A stretch of 64,000 nt of DNA from Streptomyces echinatus (GCF_014203595.1 NZ_JACHJK010000012.1:124001-188000), one strand, 5' to 3'; counted from the stretch's first letter, positions 24,360-33,254 are shown. Numbers and translations are program-made. Notes: generated from the letters alone by a model not told the origin.

Positions 24360-25589
24360 ATGCATGCCTGGCCCGCTTCCGAGGTCCCCGCCCTGCCTGG
24401 TCAGGGCCGCGACCTGAGGATCCACGACACCGCGACCGGCGGCCTGGTCACCCTCGACCCCGGTCCCGTCGCCCGCATCTACGTCTGCGGCATCACGCCG
24501 TACGACGCGACCCACATGGGTCATGCGGCGACCTACAACGCGTTCGACCTGGTTCAGCGCGTGTGGCTCGACACCAAGCGGCAGGTTCACTACGTCCAGA
24601 ACGTCACCGACGTCGATGATCCGCTGCTGGAGCGCGCGGACCGGGACGGCGTCGACTGGGTCGCCCTCGCCGAGAAGGAGACCGCCCTCTTCCGCGAGGA
24701 CATGACCGCCCTGCGGCTGCTCCCCCCGCAGCACTACATAGGCGCCGTCGAGGCCATACCCGGCATCGTCCCGCTCGTGGAGCGGCTGCGTGAACTCGGC
24801 GCGGCGTACGAGCTGGAAGGCGACATCTACTTCTCCGTCGAGTCCGACCCGAACTTCGGCAAGGTGTCCAACCTGGACGCCGCCGCCATGCGGCTGCTGT
24901 CCGCCGAGCGCGGCGGCGACCCGGACCGGCCGGGCAAGAAGAACCCGGTCGACCCGATGCTGTGGATGGCGGCCCGCGAGGGCGAGCCCAGCTGGGACGG
25001 CCGCTCGCTCGGCCGGGGCCGCCCCGGCTGGCACATCGAGTGCGTGGCCATCGCCCTCGACCACCTCGGCATGGGCTTCGACGTCCAGGGCGGCGGCTCC
25101 GACCTCGCCTTCCCGCACCACGAGATGGGCGCCTCGCACGCCCAGGTGCTCACCGGCGAGTTCCCCATGGCCAAGGCCTATGTCCACGCCGGCATGGTCG
25201 CCCTGGACGGCGAGAAGATGTCCAAGTCCAAGGGCAACCTCGTCTTCGTCTCCCGTCTGCGCCAGGACGGCGTCGATCCCGCCGCCATCCGTCTGTCCCT
25301 GCTGGCCCACCACTACCGGGCCGACTGGGAGTGGACCGACGAGGTCCTCCAGGAGGCCCTGGGCCGCCTCGGCCGCTGGCGCGCGGCGGTCTCCCGGCCC
25401 GACGGCCCGTCCGCCGACGCGCTGGTGGAGGAGATCCGCGAGGCCCTGGCCGACGACCTGGACGCCCCCGCGGCGCTCGCCGCCGTCGACCGCTGGGTGG
25501 CCCGCCAGGAGCAGGAGGGCGGCACGGACACCGGCGCACCGGGCCTGCTGTCCCGGGCGGTCGACGCCCTGCTGGGCGTGGCCCTCTGA
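24360..25589 (+). CDS. mshC: L-cysteine:1D-myo-inositol 2-amino-2-deoxy-alpha-D-glucopyranoside ligase MshC
   Basis: This 409-residue enzyme joins cysteine to glucosaminyl-inositol with ATP in the mycothiol pathway. It derives from cysteinyl-tRNA synthetase and keeps the class I HIGH-like motif (TPYDATHMGHAATY) and KMSKS (GEKMSKSKGN). Zinc ligands include CGITPYD and, later, HIECVAIALDHLG and FPHHEMGAS. It is shorter than CysS because the tRNA-binding domain is missing, which separates MshC from a true CysS. I start at MHAWPASEVP (24360); an ATG two codons earlier is possible. A strong terminator follows. Confidence 0.95.
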   Translation: MHAWPASEVPALPGQGRDLRIHDTATGGLVTLDPGPVARIYVCGITPYDATHMGHAATYNAFDLVQRVWLDTKRQVHYVQNVTDVDDPLLERADRDGVDWVALAEKETALFREDMTALRLLPPQHYIGAVEAIPGIVPLVERLRELGAAYELEGDIYFSVESDPNFGKVSNLDAAAMRLLSAERGGDPDRPGKKNPVDPMLWMAAREGEPSWDGRSLGRGRPGWHIECVAIALDHLGMGFDVQGGGSDLAFPHHEMGASHAQVLTGEFPMAKAYVHAGMVALDGEKMSKSKGNLVFVSRLRQDGVDPAAIRLSLLAHHYRADWEWTDEVLQEALGRLGRWRAAVSRPDGPSADALVEEIREALADDLDAPAALAAVDRWVARQEQEGGTDTGAPGLLSRAVDALLGVAL

Positions 25590-25612
25590 GCGCCGCGCGA
25601 CGGTCATAGGGT

Positions 25613-25647
25613 GAAGGGGCGGTTCCCGATGCGGGAACCGCCCCTTC
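25613..25647. terminator. Bidirectional terminator between mshC and the PAC2 gene
   Basis: A perfect 16-bp stem (GAAGGGGCGGTTCCCG / CGGGAACCGCCCCTTC) with an ATG loop lies between two convergent genes. Confidence 0.9.
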
Positions 25648-25699
25648 GCCGGTACGGACCGGGTCCGTACTCGGTCCGTACCCTCAGGCCTCCGTGGCC

Positions 25700-26794
25700 T
25701 CAGTCCTCCGAGCCGTCCTCGTCGTCGCCGGTCGCGGCGTCGCCTTTCGAGACGTCGCCCGCCGCGGGATCGTCCTTCGGGACATCGCCCTTCGGGACAT
25801 CGCCCGGCGCGGCGTCGCCCTTCGGCGCATCGCCCCTCGGACCGCCGGAGGCGTCCGGCTTCGGCGGCCGGCTCTTGCCGCTCGGGCTGTCCCGCAGGTA
25901 CGAACCGCCCTCCCCGCCGTCCGCCGTCGCGTGCCCGCCCGGAGAGGGCGGGCTGACGTCCCGGCGCCGCAGGTACCGCTCGAACTCGCGGGCGATCGCC
26001 TCACCGGACGCCTCCGGCAGCTCGGCGGTGTCCCGGGCCTCCTCCAGCGTCTGCACGTACTCGGCGACCTCGCTGTCCTCCGCGGCCAGCTGGTCCACGC
26101 CCACCTGCCAGGCGCGCGCGTCCTCGGGCAGCTCGCCCTGCGGGATGCGCAGGTCCAGCAGGTCCTCCAGCCGGTTGAGCAGCGCCAGGGTGGCCTTCGG
26201 GTTCGGTGGCTGGGAGACGTAGTGCGGTACGGCCGCCCACAGCGACACCGCGGGGACGCCGGCGTGCGTGCACGCCTCCTGAAGGACGCCGACGATGCCC
26301 GTCGGGCCCTCGTACTTGGTCTCCTCCAGGTCCATCCGCTGCGCCAGGTCCGGGTCCGAGGTGACCCCGCTGACCGGGACCGGACGCGTGTGCGGGGTGT
26401 CGCCGAGCAGGGCGCCCAGGACGACCACCAGCTCCACACCCAGCTCGTGCGCGAAGCCGAGCAGCTCGTTGCAGAACGAGCGCCAGCGCATGGACGGTTC
26501 GATGCCGCGGACCAGCACCAGGTCGCGCGGCTTCTCGCCGCCCACGCGGACCACCGACAGCCGGGTCGTCGGCCAGGTGATCTTGCGCACACCGCCGTCC
26601 ATGAACACCGTGGGGCGGTTCACCTGGAAGTCGTAGTAGTCCTCGGCGTCCAGCGCCGCGAACACCTCGCCCTTCCACTCGCGTTCCAGATGCGCGACCG
26701 CCGTGGAGGCGGCGTCACCGGCATCGTTCCAGCCCTCGAACGCGGCCACCATGACTGGGTCGATCAGCTCGGGAACCCCCTCCAGCTCGATCAC
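25700..26794 (-). CDS. PAC2-family protein with repetitive acidic tail
   Basis: The 364-residue protein has a PAC2 (proteasome assembly chaperone 2-like) domain over residues 1-285. Typical segments are VAAFEGWNDAGDAAS, the LVLVRGIEPSMRWR strand-turn and LVVVLGALLGDTPHTRP. The last ~65 residues are a low-complexity charged tail of GDAPKGD/GDVPKGD-like units. GTG 26794 follows GAAGGAGG. Actinobacterial PAC2 proteins form trimers, but their role is not settled. The Pup-proteasome genes are 21 kb away, so a direct assembly role here is only a possibility. Confidence 0.82.
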   Translation of the reverse strand: MIELEGVPELIDPVMVAAFEGWNDAGDAASTAVAHLEREWKGEVFAALDAEDYYDFQVNRPTVFMDGGVRKITWPTTRLSVVRVGGEKPRDLVLVRGIEPSMRWRSFCNELLGFAHELGVELVVVLGALLGDTPHTRPVPVSGVTSDPDLAQRMDLEETKYEGPTGIVGVLQEACTHAGVPAVSLWAAVPHYVSQPPNPKATLALLNRLEDLLDLRIPQGELPEDARAWQVGVDQLAAEDSEVAEYVQTLEEARDTAELPEASGEAIAREFERYLRRRDVSPPSPGGHATADGGEGGSYLRDSPSGKSRPPKPDASGGPRGDAPKGDAAPGDVPKGDVPKDDPAAGDVSKGDAATGDDEDGSED

Positions 26795-26960
26795 CCAGTG
26801 CCTCCTTCCGACGTGCCCTCGCTTGACTCACCAACCTTACGGCGTCCGGCGGGGGCGCCTGCAGCCCCCTTGTGTGGGGGAGTGATCGGATCACTGCCCC
26901 GAACGCGCGCCGGGAACACCACCGGTCAGCGGGGAGGGCCGGCCGCCCGGGCCGGGACCG

Positions 26961-27631
26961 TCACCGTGGGCCGCGGAGCCACTGTTCCACGCTCGCGATG
27001 TGCACGGTCGCCCAGGACCGCGCCGCCTCCGCGTCCCCCTCGCGCAGCGCGGCCAGGATCGCCCGGTGCTCGCGCAGGGTGCGGCCGGCCGCGTCCTCCT
27101 GGCTGAGGACCCGCCAGATCCGGGCCCGGGTGGCGGGGCCCGACAGCCCGTCGAGGAGCGAGCACGGCACCGAGTTGCCGGCGCTGCGCACGATGCTCCG
27201 GTGGAACTCCAGGCCCGCGACGACCAGTTGCTCCACCGACGGCTCCGCGCCCAGCGCGTCCAACTGGGCCGACAGCGCGTCCAGTTGGTCCTCGCCGATC
27301 CGCGAGGCCGCCAGCGCGGTCGCGGCGGGCTCCAGCATCCGGCGGACCGCCAGGAACTCCAGCACCGTGTCGTCACGGTGGAAGTCCACGACGAAGCTCA
27401 TCGCCCCCAGCAGCAACTGCGGGTCGAGACCGGTGACATAGGTGCCGTCGCCCTGCCGTACGTCGAGGATCCGCAGCAGCGACAGGGCCCGTACCGCCTC
27501 GCGCAGGGAGTTGCGGGACGGGCCCAGCCCGGCGGCCGGCTCGCTCTCCCTGGGCAGCCGTCGCCCGGACGCGGCGCACCGGAGACGATCATGCCCTTGA
27601 TCTTCTCGATCGCCTCGTCGGTGACTGCCAT
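26961..27631 (-). pseudogene. FadR-type GntR regulator broken by a one-base frameshift
   Basis: ATG 27631 starts a good GntR N-terminus (MAVTDEAIEKIKGMIVSGA-RPGD). Near 27560 the reading must move one base to continue as RLPRESE-AAGLG-SRNSLREAV. The C-terminal FCD domain is then intact to 26961 (LLGAMSFVVDFHRDDTVLEFLAVRRMLEP... HRAILAALREGDAEAA). The expected codons at GD-RLP would need one more C, so a one-base deletion has disrupted the winged helix. Three positions that are usually Leu are CCG (Pro). Either the gene is dead or the sequence has a local error. The original target is unknown; the glycerol operon lies just upstream. Confidence 0.75.
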
Positions 27632-27750
27632 GGCCGGCCTCCTGTCGTCCACCGAACGACTCGGACATCGGACGTCCCAGCACATCATGCGGGCCGGGCG
27701 CGGAAGCCCTTTCCGGCCCGCTCCCGCCGGGCTCCCCGGTCTCCGCGTGC

Positions 27751-27792
27751 ACGACGGGGGCGGCTCCATCGGCGTGGAGCCGCCCCCGTCGT
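27751..27792 (-). terminator. Terminator of the glpFKD operon
   Basis: A perfect 18-bp stem (ACGACGGGGGCGGCTCCA and its complement) with a 6-nt loop lies about 80 bp downstream of the glpD stop on the minus strand. Confidence 0.85.
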
Positions 27793-27872
27793 GTTCTGCC
27801 GGCCCCTCGTGCGGGAGGTGCCGTCCCTCATCCGTTCCGGCCCCGGTCAGGGGGAAAGGGGCCGGCCGGGAC

Positions 27873-29486
27873 CTACTTCTTGTCGAGCAGGTCCTGGACC
27901 TTGGTGCGGACCTCGTCCGTGGCCAGGCCACGGATGGTCAGCGTGGTGCGCCGGCGCAGCACGTCGTCCGGCGTCTCGGCCCACTCCTGGTCCCGGGCCC
28001 AGACGACCTGCGCCCAGATCTCGGGGGCGTCGGGGTGGACGCGTTCGGCCAGTTCCGGGTTGTCGTTCGCCAGCCGGGCGATGTCGAACGCCAGGGAGCC
28101 GTAGTGGGTGGCCAGGTGCCGGGCGGTGTCGGCGGCCATGCGCGGGCCGGGCGCCGGGTTGTCGACCAGCAGGCGGTGGGCGACCGCGCGCGGGTTGGCG
28201 ACACCGGGCAGCGGCAGCTTCTTCGGCAGCGAGGAGATCGGCTCGAAGTCGTCGCCGAGCGGGTGACCCGGCAGCGCCTCCAGCTTCTGCATGATCGTCC
28301 GGCCGATGTGGCGGAAGGTCGTCCACTTGCCGCCGGCGACGGACAGCATGCCGCCCTTGCCCTCGGTCACCACGGTCTCGCGCTTGGCCTTGGCGGTGTC
28401 GCCGGGGCCGCCCGGCAGCACCCGCAGGCCGGCGAACGCGTAGGTGATCAGGTCGCGCTCGAGCTGCTGGTCCCGGACGGAGAACGCGGCCTCGTCCAGG
28501 ATCTGGGCTATGTCCTTCTCGGTGACGGACACGTCCGCCGGGTCGCCCTCGAACTCCTCGTCGGTGGTGCCGAGGAGCAGCATGTCCTCCCAGGGGAGGG
28601 CGAAGGTGATGCGGTACTTGTCGATGGGGGTGGCGAGCGCGGCCTTCCAGGGGGAGGTGCGCTTGAGGACCAGGTGCGCGCCCTTGGACAGGCGGATGGA
28701 CGGCGCCGCGCCCGGGTCCTCCATCCGGCGCAGGTGGTCGACCCAGGGGCCGGTCGCGTTCAGGACGAGACGGGCGCTGACGCCGAACTCGTCGCCGGAC
28801 GTGCGGTCCTTCAGGTCGGCACCCGTCACCCGGCCGTTGGTGAAGCGCAGGCCGGTGACCTCGGCGTGGTTCAGGACGACCGCGCCCGCCTCGACGGCCG
28901 CGCGGACCGTCATCAGCGCCATGCGCGCGTCGTTCATCTGGTCGTCGCCGTAGACGGCCACGGCCTTGAGGTTCTCGGTGCGCAGCTCGGGCACGTCCTG
29001 CGCCGCCTTGGCGGGGGAGAGCAGGTGGCCCACGCCGTCGCCGAACGCGGAGAGCGCGGAGTAGGCGAAGACGCCCGCGCCGAGCTTCGCCGCGCCGTGC
29101 GGCCCGCCCTTGTACACGGGGAGGTAGAAGGTGAGCGGGTTCGCCAGGTGGGGGGCCACCTGGCGGGAGACCGCACGGCGCTCGAAGTGGTTCTCCGCCA
29201 CCAGCTTCACCGCGCCGGTCTGCAGGTAGCGCAGACCGCCGTGGAGCAGCTTGGAGGAGGCGGAGGAGGTGGCGCCGGCGAAGTCGCCGGCGTCGACCAG
29301 CGCCACCCTGAGCCCGGACTGCGCGGCGTGCCAGGCGGTGGAGATGCCCAGGATGCCGCCGCCGATCACAAGAAGGTCGTACGACGCCTTGGCGAGCTGC
29401 TCCCTGGTCTCGGCGCGGCTCGGGTTGGAGCCGGAGGCCGGGTGGGTACCCAGGGCGGGCACGGACTGCAGGGTGGGACTGGTCAT
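27873..29486 (-). CDS. glpD: Glycerol-3-phosphate dehydrogenase
   Basis: The 537-residue flavoprotein oxidises sn-glycerol 3-phosphate to dihydroxyacetone phosphate and gives electrons to the quinone pool at the membrane. The FAD-binding motif VIGGGILGISTAWHAA is at residues ~40-55. It is followed by SSASSKLLHGGLRYL, a substrate-site hallmark of the family, and a C-terminal helical domain. It is the last gene of the glpF-glpK-glpD transcript, 48 bp after glpK, and ends before a strong hairpin. Confidence 0.95.
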   Translation of the reverse strand: MTSPTLQSVPALGTHPASGSNPSRAETREQLAKASYDLLVIGGGILGISTAWHAAQSGLRVALVDAGDFAGATSSASSKLLHGGLRYLQTGAVKLVAENHFERRAVSRQVAPHLANPLTFYLPVYKGGPHGAAKLGAGVFAYSALSAFGDGVGHLLSPAKAAQDVPELRTENLKAVAVYGDDQMNDARMALMTVRAAVEAGAVVLNHAEVTGLRFTNGRVTGADLKDRTSGDEFGVSARLVLNATGPWVDHLRRMEDPGAAPSIRLSKGAHLVLKRTSPWKAALATPIDKYRITFALPWEDMLLLGTTDEEFEGDPADVSVTEKDIAQILDEAAFSVRDQQLERDLITYAFAGLRVLPGGPGDTAKAKRETVVTEGKGGMLSVAGGKWTTFRHIGRTIMQKLEALPGHPLGDDFEPISSLPKKLPLPGVANPRAVAHRLLVDNPAPGPRMAADTARHLATHYGSLAFDIARLANDNPELAERVHPDAPEIWAQVVWARDQEWAETPDDVLRRRTTLTIRGLATDEVRTKVQDLLDKK

Positions 29487-29534
29487 GTCGGGTACTTACT
29501 CCTCGTCAGAACTGAACCGAGCCGGGAAAACCGC

Positions 29535-31073
29535 TCAGTCCTCGTCTTCGAGCCAGCCCATGGTCCGGTCGACGGCCTTGAGCCAGTTCTTGTACTCACG
29601 GTCGCGGGTCTCCGCGTCCATGCGGGGGGTCCACTCGGCCGCCCGGCGCCAGTTGGCGCGCAGGTCGTCGGTGCTGGACCAGAAGCCGACGGCGAGACCG
29701 GCGGCGTAGGCGGCGCCGAGGCAGGTGGTCTCGGCGACCATCGGGCGCACCACCGGTGCGTCCAGGACGTCGGACAGGGTCTGCATCAGCAGGTTGTTGG
29801 CGGTCATGCCGCCGTCGACCTTGAGGGTCACCAGCTCGTCGCCGGAGTCCTTGACCATGGCGTCGGCGATCTCCCGCGTCTGCCAGGCGGTGGCCTCAAG
29901 GACGGCGCGCGCGAGGTGCGCCTTGGTGACGTACCGGGTCAGACCGGCGATCACACCGCGGGCGTCGGAGCGCCAGTGCGGGGCGAAGAGGCCGGAGAAG
30001 GCCGGCACGAAGTAGGCGCCGCCGTTGTCCTCGACCGAGAGCGCGAGCGTCTCGATCTCGGCGGCGGTGGAGATCAGGCCCATCTGGTCGCGCATCCACT
30101 GCACCAGCGAGCCGGTGACGGCGATGGAGCCCTCCAGGGCGTACACGGTCGGCTGGTCGCCGATCTTGTAGCCGACGGTGGTGAGCAGACCGGCGTAGGA
30201 GTTGATGATCTTGGAGCCGGTGTTCATCACCATGAAGGTGCCGGTGCCGTAGGTCGACTTGGTCTCGCCCTCGGAGAAGCAGGTCTGGCCGAACAGGGCC
30301 GCCTGCTGGTCGCCGAGCGCGGAGGCGACCGGGATGCCGCCGAGCAGGTCGCCGAGTTTGCCGCCGGTGACCTCGCCGTAGACCTCGGCGGAGGACCGGA
30401 TCTCCGGCAGGATCCGCAGCGGCACGCCGATGGACTCGGCGATCTTCTCGTCCCACTCCATGGTGTGCAGGTTCATCAGCATGGTGCGGGAGGCGTTGGT
30501 GACGTCGGTGACGTGCTTGCCGCCGTTGACACCGCCGGTCAGGTTCCAGATGACCCAGGTGTCCATGGTGCCGAAGAGGATGTCGCCGGCCTCGGCGCGC
30601 TCGTGCAGTCCCTCGACGTTGTCGAGCAGCCAGCGGGCCTTGGGCCCGGCGAAGTAGGAGGCGAGCGGGAGGCCGGTCTCGCGGCGGAAGCGGTCCTGGC
30701 CGACGTTGCGGCCCAGCTCCCGGCAGAGGGCGTCGGTGCGGGTGTCCTGCCAGACGATGGCGTTGTGGACGGGCTCACCGGTGTTCTTGTCCCACAGCAC
30801 GGTGGTCTCGCGCTGGTTGGTGATGCCGATGGCCTTGATGTCGTCGCGGGTGATGCCGGCCTTCGCGATGGCTCCGGCGACGACCTCCTGGACGTTGGTC
30901 CAGATCTCGTTGGCGTTGTGCTCGACCCAGCCCGGCTTCGGGAAGATCTGCTCGTGCTCCTTCTGGTCGACGGAGACGATGCGGCCGTCACGGTCGAAGA
31001 CGATGCAGCGCGAGGAGGTCGTGCCCTGGTCGATCGCCGCGATGAAGGGGCCTGCGGTGTGGGCGTCGGTCAC
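29535..31073 (-). CDS. glpK: Glycerol kinase
   Basis: The 512-residue enzyme phosphorylates glycerol with ATP. FGGY-kinase motifs are clear: the N-terminal phosphate-binding IDQGTTSSRCIVFD, the substrate segment GITNQRETTVLWD, and the FGGY-type region LKVDGGMTANNLLMQ. The full length matches GlpK. GTG 31073 is the start. It lies 79 bp after the facilitator gene and 48 bp before glpD, within one operon probably repressed by GylR. Confidence 0.96.
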   Translation of the reverse strand: MTDAHTAGPFIAAIDQGTTSSRCIVFDRDGRIVSVDQKEHEQIFPKPGWVEHNANEIWTNVQEVVAGAIAKAGITRDDIKAIGITNQRETTVLWDKNTGEPVHNAIVWQDTRTDALCRELGRNVGQDRFRRETGLPLASYFAGPKARWLLDNVEGLHERAEAGDILFGTMDTWVIWNLTGGVNGGKHVTDVTNASRTMLMNLHTMEWDEKIAESIGVPLRILPEIRSSAEVYGEVTGGKLGDLLGGIPVASALGDQQAALFGQTCFSEGETKSTYGTGTFMVMNTGSKIINSYAGLLTTVGYKIGDQPTVYALEGSIAVTGSLVQWMRDQMGLISTAAEIETLALSVEDNGGAYFVPAFSGLFAPHWRSDARGVIAGLTRYVTKAHLARAVLEATAWQTREIADAMVKDSGDELVTLKVDGGMTANNLLMQTLSDVLDAPVVRPMVAETTCLGAAYAAGLAVGFWSSTDDLRANWRRAAEWTPRMDAETRDREYKNWLKAVDRTMGWLEDED

Positions 31074-31152
31074 TGTGTGCTCCTGAAGGTCCGTGGTGGT
31101 GGGGCTGTACGTACGGCGCGTGCTCGAAGACTCGGCGCTTTGCGCGTGCTTC

Positions 31153-31947
31153 TTAAGCGAAGGCGACGTTGTAGAGGCCTGCGGCGATGGCGGCGCCGAT
31201 CAGCGGACCGACCACCGGGATCCAGGCGTAGCTCCAGTCGGAACCGCCCTTGTTGGGCAGCGGCAGCAGGGCGTGCACGATGCGCGGGCCGAGGTCACGG
31301 GCCGGGTTGATCGCGTAGCCCGTCGGGCCGCCGAGCGACAGGCCGATCGACACCACCACGAACGCGGTGATCAGACCGCCGAGGATGCCGAGGCCGTTGC
31401 CCTTGTCGTTGAGGCCCTGGGTGAGGACCGCGAGGATCAGCACGACGGTGCCGATGATCTCCGTGGCGAGGTTCTGCACCACGTTCCGGATCTCCGGACC
31501 GGTGGAGAAGACACCGAGGACCGGGCCGGCGCCCTTCTCCTGGGCCTCGACCGCCTTGGCCGTGGTGGCCTGCGCGCCCGGACCGCCGACGATCTCCTTG
31601 TCGGTCAGGTGGGCCTGGAACTGGCCGTAGTAGGCCACCCACACCAGGGCCGCGCCGATCATGGCGCCGAGCAGCTGGCCGGCGAAGTAGGTCGGAACGT
31701 TGGTCCAGTCGCTGTCCTTGATGGCAAGGGCGACGGTGACGGCCGGGTTGAGGTGCGCACCGGACAGCGGTCCGGAGATGTACACGGCCGTCATGACGGC
31801 GAAGCCCCACCCGAAGGCGATGGCGAGCCAACCGGCGTTACGGGCCTTGGAGGCCTTGAGTGTGACGGCGGCGCAGACGCCGCCACCGAGCAGGATGAGT
31901 ATGGCGGTACCGATGGTCTCGCCGATGAAGATGTCGGAGCTGGACAC
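31153..31947 (-). CDS. glpF: Glycerol uptake facilitator (aquaglyceroporin)
   Basis: This 264-residue MIP-family channel has six membrane helices. Its two half-helix motifs are SGAHLNPAVTV and YAINPARDLGPR; the Asp after NPAR marks the glycerol-conducting subgroup. GTG 31947 follows AAGGAG; the longer frame upstream crosses the operator region, so it was rejected. It is the first gene of the glycerol operon. Confidence 0.94.
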   Translation of the reverse strand: MSSSDIFIGETIGTAILILLGGGVCAAVTLKASKARNAGWLAIAFGWGFAVMTAVYISGPLSGAHLNPAVTVALAIKDSDWTNVPTYFAGQLLGAMIGAALVWVAYYGQFQAHLTDKEIVGGPGAQATTAKAVEAQEKGAGPVLGVFSTGPEIRNVVQNLATEIIGTVVLILAVLTQGLNDKGNGLGILGGLITAFVVVSIGLSLGGPTGYAINPARDLGPRIVHALLPLPNKGGSDWSYAWIPVVGPLIGAAIAAGLYNVAFA

Positions 31948-32300
31948 CCGCGACTCCTTTGTCCTTCGTCCAGGGTTAGCCGAACCCCGGTCCCGCCGGA
32001 GGTTCTGGCGCCCTCGGGGATGAGAGCGATGCCGGCCCTTGGCGTTGTCACACTCTAGCGCGTATTGCCGGTAGGTGTTCGACAATGCCGACCGATGGAC
32101 GGGAGTCTTGCTTCGGCGTTACGCGTGCGTCAAGAGTTCTGTTATCGAAAACAGGATCGTTATTGATCGCCGCGGGTTATCGACCTTCGTGTACGGACGT
32201 ACGATCTAGCCCATTTTGTCCATTTCAGGGTAGATCGACAGCCGGAACGCCGCCTGGCGTCCCGGTCATTCCGTTCGTCGCGCTGTGCGGCCGCCGCCGC
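31948..32300 (-). promoter_or_regulatory. Promoter/operator region of the glycerol operon
   Basis: The 353-bp gap between gylR and glpF holds no gene. It contains the motif shared with the gylR upstream region (32068-32094) and an inverted repeat, CTGTT-N6-AACAG, at 32139-32154. The AT content is higher around 32130-32225. I did not place the -10 and -35 elements with confidence. Confidence 0.55.
32068..32094. promoter_or_regulatory. Candidate GylR operator upstream of glpF
   Basis: The plus strand reads GTGTTCGACAATGCCGACCG after CCGGTAG. The same core occurs, inverted in the genome, upstream of gylR at 33111-33136; 18 of 21 aligned bases match. It lies about 120-147 bp before the glpF start. 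Binding by GylR is inferred. Confidence 0.6.
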
Positions 32301-33065
32301 TCAGAACCGGCTGCCGCCGAGGTCACGGGAGACCGCGCGGGCGCAGTCCCGCACCGCCGCGATCAGCTCGGGGCGCAGCTCGCCCTCCCGGCACAGCCGC
32401 TCCACGGCCCCGGTGATGCCGACCGCGCCCACGGGCATCCGGCGCCGGTCGTGGATGGGCGCGGCGACCGAGGCCACGCCCTCCCAGGTCTCCTCCACGT
32501 CGGCCGCGTAGCCACGGGCGCGCGTGAGGTCCAGGAGATGCTCGAAGTCGGCGGAGTCGCACACCGTACGGTCGGTGAAGGGCTTGCGGTCGGCCTCCAG
32601 GACCTCGCTGTGCGCCACCGGGTCGTACGCGGACAGCACCTTGCCCAGGGCCGTGGAGTGCAGCGGCTGCATGGCCCCGATCTCCAGCACCTGCCGGCTG
32701 TCGTCCGGCCGGAAGACGTGGTGCACGATCAGGACACCCTGCTGGTGCAGGACACCCAGGTACACGCTCTCCCCGCTCGACCGCGCCAGGTCGTCGGCCC
32801 ACACCAGGGCCCGCGCGCGCAGCTCGTGCACGTCGAGATAGGTGGTGCCGAGGCGCAGCAGCTCCGCGCCCAGCTGGTAGCGGCCGGAGGCGTCGTCCTG
32901 CTCCACGAACCCCTCCTGCTGCAGGGTGCGCAGGATCCCGTGGGCGGTGCCCTTGGCGAGGCTCAATGACGAGGCGATGTCGGAGAGGCCCAGCCGCCGT
33001 TCGCCGCCCGCGAGCAGTCGCAGCATCGCCGCCGCCCGTTCGAGCGACTGGATGTTCCGTGCCAT
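32301..33065 (-). CDS. gylR: IclR-family regulator of glycerol catabolism
   Basis: The 254-residue protein has an N-terminal IclR winged helix (residues 1-65, SDIASSLSLAKGTAHGILRTLQ) and a C-terminal IclR effector domain (GAMQPLHSTALGKVL, RGYAADVEE, GAVGITGAVERL). Its position just upstream of glpF-glpK-glpD on the same strand is that of GylR, the glycerol-responsive repressor known from S. coelicolor. It is probably autoregulated through the motif at 33111-33136. Confidence 0.93.
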   Translation of the reverse strand: MARNIQSLERAAAMLRLLAGGERRLGLSDIASSLSLAKGTAHGILRTLQQEGFVEQDDASGRYQLGAELLRLGTTYLDVHELRARALVWADDLARSSGESVYLGVLHQQGVLIVHHVFRPDDSRQVLEIGAMQPLHSTALGKVLSAYDPVAHSEVLEADRKPFTDRTVCDSADFEHLLDLTRARGYAADVEETWEGVASVAAPIHDRRRMPVGAVGITGAVERLCREGELRPELIAAVRDCARAVSRDLGGSRF

Positions 33066-33106
33066 CGCCGTCCTGCCTCCGTCCCCTTCGACTGCCCACG
33101 ACGCAG

Positions 33107-33136
33107 TTGCCGTTCGGCAATGTCGAACACTACCGG
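33107..33136. promoter_or_regulatory. Candidate GylR operator upstream of gylR
   Basis: A perfect 14-nt inverted repeat, TTGCCGTTCGGCAA, lies at 33107-33120. It overlaps the gylR copy of the shared motif (33111-33136), whose minus strand reads GTGTTCGACATTGCCGAACG. It sits about 45-70 bp upstream of the gylR start, a position suited to autorepression. Confidence 0.6.
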
Positions 33137-33254
33137 TCCATGTCGACCTCCCGCTAATGGTCGGTCGGCACCTGTTACATCACACGTGGCCGGAGCGTGA
33201 CATCCCGGCCACCCGTCCGCCTCGTGGACGCCGGTGCCCATCCAAGCCGACTCC

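Noticed and set aside
24360..25589. mshC as a second cysteinyl-tRNA synthetase
   Set aside because: The protein ends before the tRNA-binding and anticodon domains and carries the MshC-type N-terminus, so it is the mycothiol ligase.
27000..31310. A 1436-codon open frame on the plus strand
   Set aside because: It lies opposite glpD and glpK and is a composition-driven shadow; the proteins on the other strand match known families along their whole length.
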